A stretch of DNA of 64,000 bases from Streptomyces sp. AM 4-1-1 (GTDB lineage Bacteria; Actinomycetota; Actinomycetes; Streptomycetales; Streptomycetaceae). The stretch is from the NCBI RefSeq assembly GCF_029167625.1, contig NZ_CP119145.1, forward strand, positions 6,386,001 to 6,450,000. Direction: 5' to 3'. Below the pieces are notes generated by a model that saw only the letters and a program-made list of their open reading frames with translations, was not told the DNA's origin and searched no databases. This document shows, piece by piece, positions 1 through 8,925 of the stretch. The translations under genes were made by a program, and so were the position numbers. The stretch's first letter is position 1. Each line of letters opens with the position of its first letter.

Positions 1-150
1 AGGCCGGCGAAGACCACCGCGGAACCCGCCGTGCCGACGGCCAGGCCCACCGCCTCCTCGGGGTCGTGGCCCCTGGCCCGCTCCTCGCGGTAGCGGGAGA
101 CGATGAACATGGCGTAGTCGATGCCGACCGCCAGACCCAGCATCACGGTC
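1..150 (-). pseudogene. MMPL-family transporter remnant (interior fragment, 5' end missing)
   Basis: Read on the minus strand, the first 150 bases encode a stretch containing GLAVGIDYAMFIVSRYREE followed by a segment rich in Ala, Gly and Val. This is the highly conserved membrane motif from the middle of MMPL/RND-type lipid or drug exporters, normally around residue 200. The similarity stops abruptly near base 150, directly against the hairpin that ends the neighbouring exporter gene, and no N-terminal 200 codons precede it. The gene has therefore lost its 5' part. The rest lies outside the window, so its full extent cannot be judged. Family assignment is firm; pseudogene status is inferred from the missing start region. 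Confidence 0.7.
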
Positions 151-168
151 GGCTCCGGCCTCGGCCGG

Positions 169-199
169 CCTGGTGCCGGAGCACCGTTCCGGCACCAGG
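169..199 (-). terminator. Hairpin terminator after the DHA2 exporter
   Basis: A perfect 11-bp inverted repeat (169-179 with 189-199) has a 9-base loop and lies just past the exporter's stop codon. There is no T-tract, as is usual for Streptomyces terminators. Confidence 0.7.
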
Positions 200-205
200 G
201 ACGTG

Positions 206-1834
206 TCAGCGGGCCACGGCTTCCGTGTCCGCCGACGGGTCGGCCTCCGCCGTCCCGCCCGTGGGGGAGGAGGCGGGGATGAGGAAGGAAGCGATCAGCC
301 CCAGCAGGACGAACCCGGCGGCGAGGTAACCGCCGAGGACGACGCCGTCCGTCATCGCCGCGCGGGCCGCGTCCGCGACGGAGGCCGTCTGCGGGTTGGC
401 GGCCAGGGGCCCGATGGCCGCCCCGGCGCTGTCGGTGACGGCTCCGGTGAGCCGGTCCGCCTCGCCCGCGGGCAGACCGCCGTTGGTGAGCCGGTCGTTC
501 AGCCGGGTACTGAGCGTGGTGAAGAACGCGGTGGTCAGGGCGGCGATGCCGAGGGCGGAGCCGAGCTGACGGAAGGCGCTCTGGACCCCGGACGCCTGCC
601 CGGAGCTGGCTTCGGGCACGTCGTTGAGGACGACGTTGGTGACCTGCGCGGTCGCGAAACCGACGCCGATCCCGTACAGGAAGAGCACCAGGGAGACAGG
701 CCACCAGGAGCTGTCCGGGGAGGCGATCAGCCCGATCCCGGCGAGCCCGACGACCTCCAGCGCGAGCCCTACGCGCAGCTGGCCGAGCGGGGCGACCTTG
801 GCTGCCATGCCGAAGCTGGCGCCGCTGGCGACGAAGGAGCCGATGGCCACGGGCACGAGGGCCAGACCGGCCTGCAGGGCGCTGTAGCCGAGGGTGAACT
901 GCAGCCACAGCGGCAGGATGGCGACGACGCCGAACTCGCCGATGCCGATGATCAGCGTGGCGATGTTGCCGCCCCGGAACGACGCGATGGAGAACAGGCT
1001 CACGTCCATCAGGACCCGGTCCGCGTCGCCCTTGCGGCCAAGTGAAATCTGCCGCCGTACGAACGCGTAGAGGCTGACGGCCGAGAGGACCAGGGCGACC
1101 AGGACGGGCGAGGGGCCGCCGGACCAGGTGAGTCCGAGGATCTCCAGGGGATGCACGGTGGTGATCCAGCCGTACGTACGTCCCTCGACCAGACCGAAGG
1201 CGAGCAGCCCGAGGGCGGCGACGGAGAGCAGCGCTCCCGGTACGTCGACGCGGCCCCGGGTCCGGGGCGAGGGGGCCATGTACAGCAGCACACCGACCCC
1301 GACCAGCACGGACAGCGGTACGTTGATACCGAAGGCCCAGCGCCAGGAGACGTGCTCGGCGAGCCAGCCGCCCAGCAGCGGGCCGAGCGCGGCGGCGGCG
1401 CCGATGGTCGAGCCCCACACGGCGAACGCCTGACCGCGCGCCTTGCCGGTGAACGTCGCCTTCAGCAGGGACAGCGAGGTCGGCAGCAGCATCGCCGCTC
1501 CGGCGCCCTGGAGGAACCGGGCCAGGATGAGAAGTCCGCTGTTGGGCGCGAGCCCGGCGAGCACGCTGGTCGCCCCGAAGACGACGACGCCGCCGACGAA
1601 GATCCGGCGGGCTCCGAAGATGTCGGCCAGCCGGCCGGTGAGCAGGAGCAGCGCCGCGAAGACGATGGCGTACGACTCCTGAATCCACTGCGCCTGGGCG
1701 GAGGTGGCGTCCAGGTCCTCGATGACCGAGGGAACGATCACGTTCACGATCGTGGTGTCCACCACGATCAGCGCCACCCCCAACGCGATCGCGATCAGGC
1801 CGAGCCACCGGCGGGTGGCAGAAGAGCTACGCAT
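206..1834 (-). CDS. DHA2-type MFS drug exporter
   Basis: A 542-residue membrane protein of the EmrB/QacA (DHA2, 14-helix) major facilitator branch, expected to export hydrophobic or cationic drugs by proton antiport. The first helix contains the family motif with VDTTIVNVIVPSV, and a loop carries the motif A-like GRLADIFGARR. The tail after the last helix is short and acidic. I chose the ATG at 1834 because GGAAGGAG precedes it by about five bases; an upstream in-frame ATG would add about 80 residues without membrane character. It is transcribed divergently from a MarR-type gene 108 bases away, the usual arrangement for a locally repressed efflux pump. The substrate cannot be read from the sequence. 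Confidence 0.9.
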   Translation of the reverse strand: MRSSSATRRWLGLIAIALGVALIVVDTTIVNVIVPSVIEDLDATSAQAQWIQESYAIVFAALLLLTGRLADIFGARRIFVGGVVVFGATSVLAGLAPNSGLLILARFLQGAGAAMLLPTSLSLLKATFTGKARGQAFAVWGSTIGAAAALGPLLGGWLAEHVSWRWAFGINVPLSVLVGVGVLLYMAPSPRTRGRVDVPGALLSVAALGLLAFGLVEGRTYGWITTVHPLEILGLTWSGGPSPVLVALVLSAVSLYAFVRRQISLGRKGDADRVLMDVSLFSIASFRGGNIATLIIGIGEFGVVAILPLWLQFTLGYSALQAGLALVPVAIGSFVASGASFGMAAKVAPLGQLRVGLALEVVGLAGIGLIASPDSSWWPVSLVLFLYGIGVGFATAQVTNVVLNDVPEASSGQASGVQSAFRQLGSALGIAALTTAFFTTLSTRLNDRLTNGGLPAGEADRLTGAVTDSAGAAIGPLAANPQTASVADAARAAMTDGVVLGGYLAAGFVLLGLIASFLIPASSPTGGTAEADPSADTEAVAR

Positions 1835-1942
1835 GCCAACTCCTTCCATGGTGGAATAATTTGATAGTGGAAGGATAAATTGGGGACGGTAGGTTGTCAA
1901 AAGGCATGGCCGGCACGGACGACCGGCCCGGGGTGAGGAAAG
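1835..1942. promoter_or_regulatory. Divergent promoter/operator region of exporter and MarR regulator
   Basis: This AT-rich stretch, unusual for the window, separates the two divergent starts. It holds short inverted repeats (TTCCA..TGGAA at 1844-1856; AATTT..AAATT at 1858-1881) and repeated TTCCAC units. These are plausible MarR-dimer operators and -10 boxes, but no exact site can be fixed by eye. Confidence 0.45.
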
Positions 1943-2443
1943 GTGGCGCCGGCGGTGGAGGGATCGACACGCGGTGAGATGACCGCGCAGCGTGAACGGC
2001 TGATAGAGGCGCTCCGGGCCTACGGCGGCCACTTCACCGAGCTGAGCCGCCTCTTCGCCGACTGGCTGGGCCTGCACTCCACCGACGCGGCCGCCCTGCT
2101 GGAGATCGCCGCAGCGGATGAGCGGGGTACCCCCCTCTCACCGGCCCGGCTCAGCGAACGGATCCTGCTCTCCCCGAGCGCGACGACCGCCCTGCTCAAC
2201 CGCCTCGAACAGGCCGGACACATCATCCGCAGCCGGGAACACACCGACCGGCGGATCGTCACCCTGCGCGGCAGCGCCAACGTCCAGGAGCGCGCCGACG
2301 AGTTCTTCCGCCCCCTGGGTGTCCGCCTCGACGCCGTCATGGCCGGGCACCCGCCGGAGGTCGTGGCCGGCTTCGAGGCCCTGCTCACCGACCTGAGCGC
2401 GAGCATGGGCACCTATATCGCCGAGCGGGGCCCGAAGACCTGA
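1943..2443 (+). CDS. MarR-family transcriptional regulator
   Basis: A winged-helix regulator of about 166 residues (154 if the ATG at 1979 is the start). The centre holds the recognition helix and wing: a segment with LSERILLSPSATTALLNRLE, then a charged turn with REHTDRRIVTL that fits the MarR wing. The GTG at 1943 follows GAGG by four bases, while the ATG at 1979 lies nearer the start of homology, so the N-terminus is uncertain. It is divergent from the DHA2 exporter and most likely represses it, with release by an exported compound. This is inferred from arrangement and family. Confidence 0.85.
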   Translation: MAPAVEGSTRGEMTAQRERLIEALRAYGGHFTELSRLFADWLGLHSTDAAALLEIAAADERGTPLSPARLSERILLSPSATTALLNRLEQAGHIIRSREHTDRRIVTLRGSANVQERADEFFRPLGVRLDAVMAGHPPEVVAGFEALLTDLSASMGTYIAERGPKT

Positions 2444-2689
2444 CGCCGGTTCGGCGCGTCCGGTGCCGAGTACCCGCCGAACCGGCCGGCCCCCTCTCGA
2501 CCTCCCCGAGCCTCGACCACTCGGGTGACCCCCCTCTACCGCGCCACCGGGGCCGACAGGAGCGTCGGCCGTGGCGTCGGGGCGGAGTCCGGGCGAGACC
2601 TCGACGGCACGCCGGAAGCTCGGCCGGGGCTTCCCGGCCGAGCGTTGTGCGGGGGCGCTCGTCACGCTCGGCCGCGACGGCGGCCGGTG

Positions 2690-4201
2690 TCAGCGAGTGC
2701 CGGGCGCCGTCGTGGACGTGGCGGACGGGGTGCAGGGGAGTGTGCCCGCGCGCAGCGCGTGCTTGTCGTCGTTGTCGTCGTCGGACCAGAGCACCGGCTT
2801 CCGGCCCGCCGCACAGGCCGCTCGCGGCGCGATGGCGAAGCCCTCGTTGTTGTGGTCGGGCATCGCGGCGGGGCGGTCGTACACGGCGGTGACGGTGAAC
2901 CGGCCCCGCGTGTCGATGCCGAGGGTCGCCGCGCGGCCCGCACAGGTGTTGTCGCAGACCGCCCACAGCCGGCCGGTCTCCGGCTCGAATTCGAGGTCCA
3001 TCACCGCCGGGAAACCGCTCGGGAAGGTGGCGACCCGGGTGTATCCGCCGCCGGTCCGGTTCAGCGCGTAGGCGTACACCGTGCCGTTGGCCTCCAGACC
3101 GACGAAGAACAGCCCGCCGCCGTGATCGGGATAGGCCGCCGGGTCGTACGCGCCGCCCGTGTGCTCGTCATGGAAGCCGTGCGCGGTGAGATAGGTGTCC
3201 GGAACCCATGCGATGCCCTCCGGCCCGCTGTTGGCCGGCACGGCGGGCAGGTCGGCGGTGAGGTTCCACTCGGCGGTCGCGTTCAGGGAAGCAGCCGTGG
3301 ACGAGACGTCGAAGCGGAGGATCTTCGGCAGGCTGATGCCGCCGTGGTCGTTGTCGCGCTCGGTGGCGACGAACACTCCGTCAGGGGTGACGGCCACGCC
3401 CTCGGCGTCCGGGTCGCCGCCGCCGTTGCCGTAGCGCAGCGCCTTGCCCGAGGACCAGCCACCGGCCGGGTCGGGGCGCCATGTCGTGCCGTCGGGCACC
3501 AGGCGGTAGAGCCTGCCCGGTCCGTTCTTCACCGCCCACAGTACGTCGGGGCTCTGGAAGGAGAGGCCGCTGAGGTTCGTACCGAACGCGTTCGAGCGGT
3601 CGGCGACGGTGACCGTGGCGTCGCCCGGCCACCGGGTGCCGGTGCCGGGACTCTGCCCGCCGCACGCGTTCGCCGTACCCCTGGTCGGTGCGGATGTCGT
3701 GGTGAACGGCCCGGCGCCGTCGGCGCAGCGGCCGTACGTGGTCGTGGCGTGGGCGGTCCAGGTGTACGAGTCGACCGGTGTGGAGCTGTCGGGCCGCAGC
3801 AGCCGTACCGAGTCCGAGGAGCCCAGTCCGAAGGACGACTCGACGTCGAGCACGAGATGCCCGCCCGGGGCCAGCGAGGTGCCCGACGCGATGGTGTAGG
3901 TGTGCGAGTCGTCGTCGTCCTTGACGATCCAGCGGGAGACGTCGGCGGACGCCGAGCCGGTGTTGACCAGTTCGACCCAGTCGCCCGGCGTACCGCCGCT
4001 CGACTCGATCTCGTTGATCCGCACCGTGCTCTGCGCCTGGGATTGGGTCTGTGCTCGCGTCTGGGGCTGCGGGAAGGTGCGGGCGCGGCTCTGTTCCGGT
4101 GTCGGGGGCTGAGCCGACGCCGACGCGCCGGACAGACCCAGTGCCACGACGGAGAGGGTGGCAGCGGTGAGATGGACTCTTCTACGCCAGTGCGTTCGCA
4201 A
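2690..4201 (-). CDS. Secreted lamin-tail-domain / phytase-esterase-like protein
   Basis: About 503 residues. The N-terminus is a signal peptide (RRR, then a hydrophobic run ending in ASASA), followed by a Gln/Thr-rich linker and a lamin tail domain (about residues 45-160; motifs VRINEIESSGG and GDWVELVNTG). The C-terminal half matches the esterase-like domain of phytase-type beta propellers: LSGLSFQ, DAEGVAVTPDG and GPEGIAWVPD are typical blade motifs. The protein should be exported and may act on phosphate esters or bind surfaces; the exact substrate is unknown. I propose a TTG start at 4201 with AAGGA upstream, because an ATG at 4324 would place about 40 non-secretory residues before the signal peptide. 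It stands alone, with no obvious operon partner. Confidence 0.75.
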   Translation of the reverse strand: MRTHWRRRVHLTAATLSVVALGLSGASASAQPPTPEQSRARTFPQPQTRAQTQSQAQSTVRINEIESSGGTPGDWVELVNTGSASADVSRWIVKDDDDSHTYTIASGTSLAPGGHLVLDVESSFGLGSSDSVRLLRPDSSTPVDSYTWTAHATTTYGRCADGAGPFTTTSAPTRGTANACGGQSPGTGTRWPGDATVTVADRSNAFGTNLSGLSFQSPDVLWAVKNGPGRLYRLVPDGTTWRPDPAGGWSSGKALRYGNGGGDPDAEGVAVTPDGVFVATERDNDHGGISLPKILRFDVSSTAASLNATAEWNLTADLPAVPANSGPEGIAWVPDTYLTAHGFHDEHTGGAYDPAAYPDHGGGLFFVGLEANGTVYAYALNRTGGGYTRVATFPSGFPAVMDLEFEPETGRLWAVCDNTCAGRAATLGIDTRGRFTVTAVYDRPAAMPDHNNEGFAIAPRAACAAGRKPVLWSDDDNDDKHALRAGTLPCTPSATSTTAPGTR

Positions 4202-4367
4202 TGCGGCCGGTCCTTGTCTCGGGGAGTCGGTCGGTCGAGCAGCGCATACGCGCTCGTCGCGAAGCCTGCGATACCCGGACGACGGGCGGTTGAACGCACC
4301 GGGAACGGAGAACGCCGGGAACACCGTCCGGCGACGCGCCCCGAGCGGCCCGGACCCGTGCGCTCGC

Positions 4368-4405
4368 GCGGGGTTCCCCGCGGCCGCTGCCGCGGGGAAC
4401 CCCGC
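4368..4405 (-). terminator. Strong hairpin terminator after the DUF4430 gene
   Basis: A perfect 16-bp GC-rich inverted repeat (4368-4383 with 4390-4405) with a 6-base loop lies five bases beyond the stop codon of the DUF4430 gene. Confidence 0.8.
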
Positions 4406-4409
4406 TCCG

Positions 4410-4898
4410 TCAGAAGGCGCTCCAGGTGAACGCGACCTTGTCGCCCGCCTTCAGCCGGAACTGGCAGCCGCCCACCGGGGTCGGGGCGCCGTTCACCGAG
4501 ATGTTCCAGTACGCCGTGGCGCCGCCGCTGACGCCCTTGATCGTGTCCACGCTGAAGTCGTCGAAGGACGGGTACCAGGTGCCGTCCCAGGTGAAGTGTC
4601 TCTTCCTGGCGGCGTCGTCGAGCGTGGCGGTCGGCGTGGCACCCGCGTTCGGGTTCTGGCCGCCGTTGGTGCCGTCACAGGTGTGGGTGCCGCCGGTTGC
4701 GGTGGTGACGTCGTGGCCCCTGGTCCGGACATGGCCCTTGAAGAGGACGCCGTCGGGCCCCTGCACGTTCAGGGATACCGTGATCGGCGCGTTGGCGCGT
4801 ACGCCGTGGCCGTGCGCGGTGGCGGGAGCGGCGGCGGTGACGGTGAGGCCGAGTACGGCCGTCGATATGGCGAGGGTGCGGGCCAGACGCTGGCGCAT
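4410..4898 (-). CDS. Secreted stand-alone DUF4430 (transcobalamin beta-like) protein
   Basis: A 162-residue exported protein: signal peptide of about 28 residues ending in TATAHG, then one DUF4430 domain. The C-terminal half has the fold's signature, a Trp/Asn-Gly strand (YWNISVNG), an invariant-looking GD turn (KAGDKVAFTW) and two cysteines that could form a disulfide. DUF4430 corresponds to the C-terminal beta domain that covers the B12 face in transcobalamin and intrinsic factor. A cobalamin riboswitch lies in its leader and the B12 transporter operon lies just upstream, so a role in binding or presenting corrinoid is a good inference. The ATG at 4898 has GGAAGG seven bases upstream. Unlike the 470-residue protein at 13194, it has no alpha domain of its own. 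Confidence 0.85.
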   Translation of the reverse strand: MRQRLARTLAISTAVLGLTVTAAAPATAHGHGVRANAPITVSLNVQGPDGVLFKGHVRTRGHDVTTATGGTHTCDGTNGGQNPNAGATPTATLDDAARKRHFTWDGTWYPSFDDFSVDTIKGVSGGATAYWNISVNGAPTPVGGCQFRLKAGDKVAFTWSAF

Positions 4899-5272
4899 GG
4901 TGATGCCTTCCGGTGTGTACGGGCCCGGCGCGGGACCCCGTACACCCGGCGCACGGGGATTCCCCGGCCGCGTTCCGGACGGAGGCGGCGGGGACCGGTG
5001 AACCAGGGGCCCGGGGCTTCACGCCGCAGACCGTGGCGGTGAGAAGCGGTACGCGTGGCGCGTCGGGATCTCCGGCTCGCGGCGCGTGTCGCGCCGCACA
5101 CGGTTGCAGGTCAGTGCCGGATTCCCACCGGCTTTCCCCAGTCGCGCACGCATTCGGTTGTGGCTCCGGAATCGTCCGAAGTAGCTGGATCGTATGACAG
5201 TACGAGGTGGGGCGGGCGCGAATCCGGGTTTTCGTGTTCCTCGAACTCCCTTGGGGCCGCCTGGTGTTCATC
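4899..5272 (-). promoter_or_regulatory. Promoter and riboswitch leader of the DUF4430 gene
   Basis: A 374-base gap between the end of the transporter operon and the DUF4430 gene. Its only recognisable content is the cobalamin riboswitch at 5067-5173. The promoter should lie in the more AT-containing stretch near 5175-5270, but no certain -35/-10 pair is visible. Confidence 0.5.
5067..5173 (-). ncRNA. Cobalamin riboswitch 1 (controls the DUF4430 gene)
   Basis: On the minus strand the conserved core reads GGGAAA, GCCGGTGGGAATCCGGC, ACTGAC, then TGCAACCGT, which is the B12-aptamer signature. A closing P1 helix can be drawn from the outer ends (GATTCCGG at 5173-5166 with CCGGAGATC at 5075-5067, one bulged G). 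The DUF4430 start lies about 170 bases downstream, so B12 should switch that gene off. Confidence 0.92.
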
Positions 5273-6079
5273 TCACGGTCGGTCGTCGGCGAACCTGACC
5301 GGTGCCTGGAAGCGGGCCTTGCGGGCCGCGCGGCGGAAGGTGGCGAGGACGGCGGGTCCGGCCAGGACGACGCAGACGAAGTTGGTGACGGCGCGACCGG
5401 TGTCCCAGCCGAGCGAGGTGGCCAGGTCGAACGCGAGATAGCGCTGCCACTGCTCGGTGAAGGGGAGCCCCGGCAGATAGGCGATCGAGCTGTTCGGATC
5501 GAGGGAGAAGGGCCAGAAGGAGAGGTTGAGCAGAAAACCGAAGAGGTAGCCGGAGACCGATCCGTATCCGGCCAGCAGCAGGATCTCGCGGCGGCCGGTG
5601 GCCCGGGGCAGCAGTCCGGCCAGCATGCCCACGAAGGCGCAGCCGAACATCTGGTACGGCATCCACGGGCCGACCCCGCCGGTGATCAGCGCCGACGCGA
5701 ACAGCGAGGTGCAGCCGAGGGTGAAGCCGAACCCGGGACCGTACACCCGGCCCGCCAGGACCAGCACGAAGAACACCGTCTCGATGCCCGCCGTGCCCGC
5801 GCCGAGCGGGCGCAACGCCGCGTTGACGGCGGAGAGCACCCCGAGCATGGCCAGCGCCTTGGAGCTGATGCCACCCTCGGCGATCTCGGACATCACGACG
5901 CAGAGGACGAGGACGAGCAGCACGCCGAAGATGAGCGGCGGCGCGTAGTTCGAGCCGAAGGTGCCCGGTGCGACGAGGAAGGGCCAGAAGAACGCGACCA
6001 GTCCCAGGAAGCCCGCCATCGCGATCACCAGGCCGGCGCGCGGAGTGACCCGGATGGCCGTCGTGGCACGCCCGATCAT
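5273..6079 (-). CDS. ECF transporter S component, predicted corrinoid-specific
   Basis: A 268-residue integral membrane protein with about six hydrophobic segments; it resembles S (substrate-binding) subunits of energy-coupling-factor transporters, with the GxxNAALRPLG and GP.FGFTLG-type segments seen in the predicted cobalamin branch. The operon also encodes a double ATPase and a T subunit, and starts behind a cobalamin riboswitch, so B12 or a precursor is the likely cargo. The start codon overlaps the stop of the ATPase gene (ATGA at 6076-6079), which suggests translational coupling and fixes the start. It is the last gene of a five-gene operon. Substrate is inferred from context, not from binding residues. 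Confidence 0.85.
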   Translation of the reverse strand: MIGRATTAIRVTPRAGLVIAMAGFLGLVAFFWPFLVAPGTFGSNYAPPLIFGVLLVLVLCVVMSEIAEGGISSKALAMLGVLSAVNAALRPLGAGTAGIETVFFVLVLAGRVYGPGFGFTLGCTSLFASALITGGVGPWMPYQMFGCAFVGMLAGLLPRATGRREILLLAGYGSVSGYLFGFLLNLSFWPFSLDPNSSIAYLPGLPFTEQWQRYLAFDLATSLGWDTGRAVTNFVCVVLAGPAVLATFRRAARKARFQAPVRFADDRP

Positions 6080-7746
6080 GAACCCGCCTCGTCACGGGTG
6101 AGTACGGACGTCACCTGATCTGCCGTCAGGTACGGGAGCGGTGCGAGGATCTTCGCCACCTGAGGGGCGAACACGGGCGAGGCGACGATGACTTCGGCCG
6201 TCGGTCCGTCGGCGACGATGTCGCCCTCGGCCATGACGACCACCCGGTCGGCCGCCCGGGCCACGAACTCGACGTCATGGGTGGAGATCACCACCGACCG
6301 GCCCTCGGACGCCAGGGCGTCGACGATGGAGATGAGCTGGGTCTTCGCCCGGTAGTCGAGCCCCCGGGTGGGCTCGTCGAGCAACAGGACCCGTGGGGCG
6401 GCGGTCAGTTGGATGGCGAGCACCAGGGCCAGCTTCTGGCCCTCGGACAGATCGCGCGGATGCGTGCCGCCGTCGATACCGGGAGCCAGCCGGTCGAGGA
6501 CGGAGCGTGCGCGGACCCCGCCGCGCGCGCCCGACGACTCGACGTCGGCCTGGTCCAGTTCCTGCTCGACGCTTTCGAGATAGAGCAGATCGGTCGGGGT
6601 CTGCGGTACGAGGCCGACCAGCCGCCGGGCCTCCGCGGCCGGCAGGGCCTTCGGATCGGGCCTCTTCGCCCCGGTGTCCGGACCGACCCGCACGGTGCCG
6701 GATCTACGGGGCCCCGACCCCTGGAGTGCCCACAGCAAGGAGGACTTGCCCGAGCCGTTGCGGCCCATGAGGGCGGTGATCTCGCCGCCGCGCAGATCGA
6801 GATCGACCTCGCGCACGGCCGGGACGCCGTGGTACGCCACCGTGACGCCGCGTGCCGTCAGCAGCGGTGCCGCGTCAGCGACGCCGGCGGTGGTGGGACG
6901 GACGGCGGTGGGACGGACGGGTGGCGGCGGGGTGTCGGCCAGGTCGCCGCGCAGCGTGACCGCGGCCCGCCGGGCGTCGCGGACGGAGAGCGGGAGGGGC
7001 GACCAGCCGGCGCTTCTGCCCAGCTCCACGATGGGCGGCGCGATCGACGACGTACGGAAGATCTCGGACGGTGTGCCGGACACCACCCGGCCGTCGCCCG
7101 GGAGATGGAGGACCCGGTCGGCGTACTGCACGACCCGCTCCAGGCGGTGTTCGGCGAGGAGCACGGTGACCCCGAGGTCGTGCACGAGACGGGTGACGGC
7201 GGCCAGGACCTCCTCGGCCGCCGTCGGGTCGAGCGCGGAGGTGGGCTCGTCGAGCACCAGCACACGGGGATGCGCGGTGAGGACGGAACCGATCGCGACG
7301 CGCTGTTGCTGGCCGCCGGACAACTCGTACAGGGCCCGGTGGCGCAGATCGGCCAGGCCGAGCAGATCGAGGGTCTCCTCGACGCGTTTGCGCATCACGG
7401 CGGCGGGGACGGCCAACTGCTCCATGGCGTAGGCAAGTTCCTCCTCCACGGTGTCGGTGACGAAGCCGTCGAGCGGGTCCTGTCCCACCACGCCGACCAC
7501 ATCGGCGAGTTCACGCGGCGGGTGGTGCGCGGTGTCCCTGCCGTCGACGGTGACCCTGCCGTACAGGGTGCCGCCGGTGAAATGCGGTACGAGACCGTTG
7601 ACGGCCCCGAGCAGGGTCGACTTGCCGACCCCGGTATGACCGACGACGAGGCAGAGTTCACCCTCGTCGACCGTCAGGTCCACCTCGCGCAGCACCGGCC
7701 CGGCGCCGTCGTCGTACTCCACGCCGACCTGGTCGAAAGTGATCAC
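6076..7746 (-). CDS. Fused double ATP-binding subunit of the ECF transporter
   Basis: A 556-residue protein with two complete ABC ATPase domains in tandem (about residues 1-240 and 290-540), equivalent to EcfA plus EcfA'. Domain 1 has Walker A GHTGVGKST, signature LSGGQQQRV and Walker B VLVLDEPTSALD. Domain 2 has GRNGSGKSS, the variant signature LSEGQKLALV and VLLLDEPTRGLD. The linker is Pro/Thr-rich. The GTG start at 7746 overlaps the T-subunit stop (GTGA), and its own stop overlaps the S-subunit start, so all three transporter subunits should be made in step. It powers import of the S-component substrate, predicted to be a corrinoid. Confidence 0.93.
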   Translation of the reverse strand: MITFDQVGVEYDDGAGPVLREVDLTVDEGELCLVVGHTGVGKSTLLGAVNGLVPHFTGGTLYGRVTVDGRDTAHHPPRELADVVGVVGQDPLDGFVTDTVEEELAYAMEQLAVPAAVMRKRVEETLDLLGLADLRHRALYELSGGQQQRVAIGSVLTAHPRVLVLDEPTSALDPTAAEEVLAAVTRLVHDLGVTVLLAEHRLERVVQYADRVLHLPGDGRVVSGTPSEIFRTSSIAPPIVELGRSAGWSPLPLSVRDARRAAVTLRGDLADTPPPPVRPTAVRPTTAGVADAAPLLTARGVTVAYHGVPAVREVDLDLRGGEITALMGRNGSGKSSLLWALQGSGPRRSGTVRVGPDTGAKRPDPKALPAAEARRLVGLVPQTPTDLLYLESVEQELDQADVESSGARGGVRARSVLDRLAPGIDGGTHPRDLSEGQKLALVLAIQLTAAPRVLLLDEPTRGLDYRAKTQLISIVDALASEGRSVVISTHDVEFVARAADRVVVMAEGDIVADGPTAEVIVASPVFAPQVAKILAPLPYLTADQVTSVLTRDEAGS

Positions 7747-8921
7747 TTGGCATCCTCGGTGCGCCGCGCGGGAACACGCGGGGTGGACGGGCCCGGTGGC
7801 GGCGCGAGGAACCCGGCCGCTCCGGCGAGCAGGACCGCCGCGGCGGGGAGCAGCGGCAGGGTCGGCCAACTCAGCGGATAGATCGACGGGTTCAGCTCGG
7901 CCGGGTCGTAGCCGACGTCACTGAAGAGCAGCACGGCGGAGAGCACACCGCAGGACGCCACGGCCCATTCGGCGAACCGCCACGGATCGGGCCGGTACGT
8001 GGTCCGGGTGATCCGGCGCCCGCCGAACCGCAGACCCGCGACGCACAGCAGGGCGCCCGCCGCCAGGGCCGGCAGCCCGAGCGGCCTCGGCGCCGTCGCG
8101 TCCAGCAGGCCGTACGCCCCGGCGCACAGCCCGCACATGCCGAGCAGCATCAGCGTGCCGGTCAGCCGGCGCGAGCCACGGGTCGCGGAGCCCGCCCGGC
8201 CGTAGCCACGCGAGTCCATCGCGGCAGCCAGCCGCAAGGAGCGTTCCAGAGCGTCCTCCAGCACCGGGACGACGATGCCGCGCAGTGCCCTCAACCCCCG
8301 CCCACGGCCCGCCCGCAACCGCCGGGCACGGCTCACGCGCTGCACGCTCTGCACCAGTTGAGGGGCCACACTGATGGACACCGTAACGGCGACGCCGAGT
8401 TCGTACAGCGCGCCGGGCAGGACGCGCAGGGCCCGCTTCGGGTTGGCGAGGGTGTTCGCCGCGCCGACGCAGCAGAGCATGCAGGCGAGGCGGAGCCCGT
8501 CGGTGGCGGCCGAGAGCAGCGCTTCGAGGGAGACGGGACCACCGAGCCGGATGCCCGCGTACCAGTCGGGGGTCGGAATGTGCGGCAGCGAGAAGAGGAA
8601 ATGGTCGCGCGGGGTGATGCCGGTGGCGAAGACGGCGCGGAACGCCACCCGGACCGCGACCACGGTGAGCGCCAGATACAGGTAGTACTTGAACCCCCGC
8701 GCCCAGGGGGCCTCGGTGCGCCGCATCGTGATGACGTGACCGAGCACGGCGAGCACGAGGAAGAGCAGCAGCGGGTTGTTGGTGCGGCTGACGGCGGTGG
8801 CGAGGGCGAGCGCCCAGATCCACCAGGCCACCGGGTGCAGGGTACGGGGAAGGCGCCGGCCGCCCGTGCTCGGCGCGGAGTCCGACACGGGCGTGGGGAC
8901 GGGCGGGGCGGTACGCGGCAC
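7743..8921 (-). CDS. ECF transporter T component (CbiQ/EcfT family)
   Basis: A 392-residue membrane protein. Several helices fill the first half, and a long cytoplasmic helix pair carries the CbiQ/EcfT family's Ala-Arg-rich coupling motif, with SRARRLRAGRGRG and MDSRGYGRAG matching the two short coupling motifs that contact the ATPases. The start is GTG at 8921, six bases after the preceding stop and with GGAG upstream. It links the fused ATPase to the S component in the predicted B12 importer. It is longer than a typical 260-residue CbiQ because of extra C-terminal hydrophobic segments. Confidence 0.9.
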   Translation of the reverse strand: MPRTAPPVPTPVSDSAPSTGGRRLPRTLHPVAWWIWALALATAVSRTNNPLLLFLVLAVLGHVITMRRTEAPWARGFKYYLYLALTVVAVRVAFRAVFATGITPRDHFLFSLPHIPTPDWYAGIRLGGPVSLEALLSAATDGLRLACMLCCVGAANTLANPKRALRVLPGALYELGVAVTVSISVAPQLVQSVQRVSRARRLRAGRGRGLRALRGIVVPVLEDALERSLRLAAAMDSRGYGRAGSATRGSRRLTGTLMLLGMCGLCAGAYGLLDATAPRPLGLPALAAGALLCVAGLRFGGRRITRTTYRPDPWRFAEWAVASCGVLSAVLLFSDVGYDPAELNPSIYPLSWPTLPLLPAAAVLLAGAAGFLAPPPGPSTPRVPARRTEDAK

Positions 8922-8925
8922 CGGC

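Noticed and set aside
2525..4429. Long plus-strand open frame of 634 codons opposite the lamin-tail gene
   Set aside because: Very Arg/Gly-rich composition with no domain resemblance; it is the antisense shadow of a high-GC gene with a clear signal peptide and domains on the minus strand.
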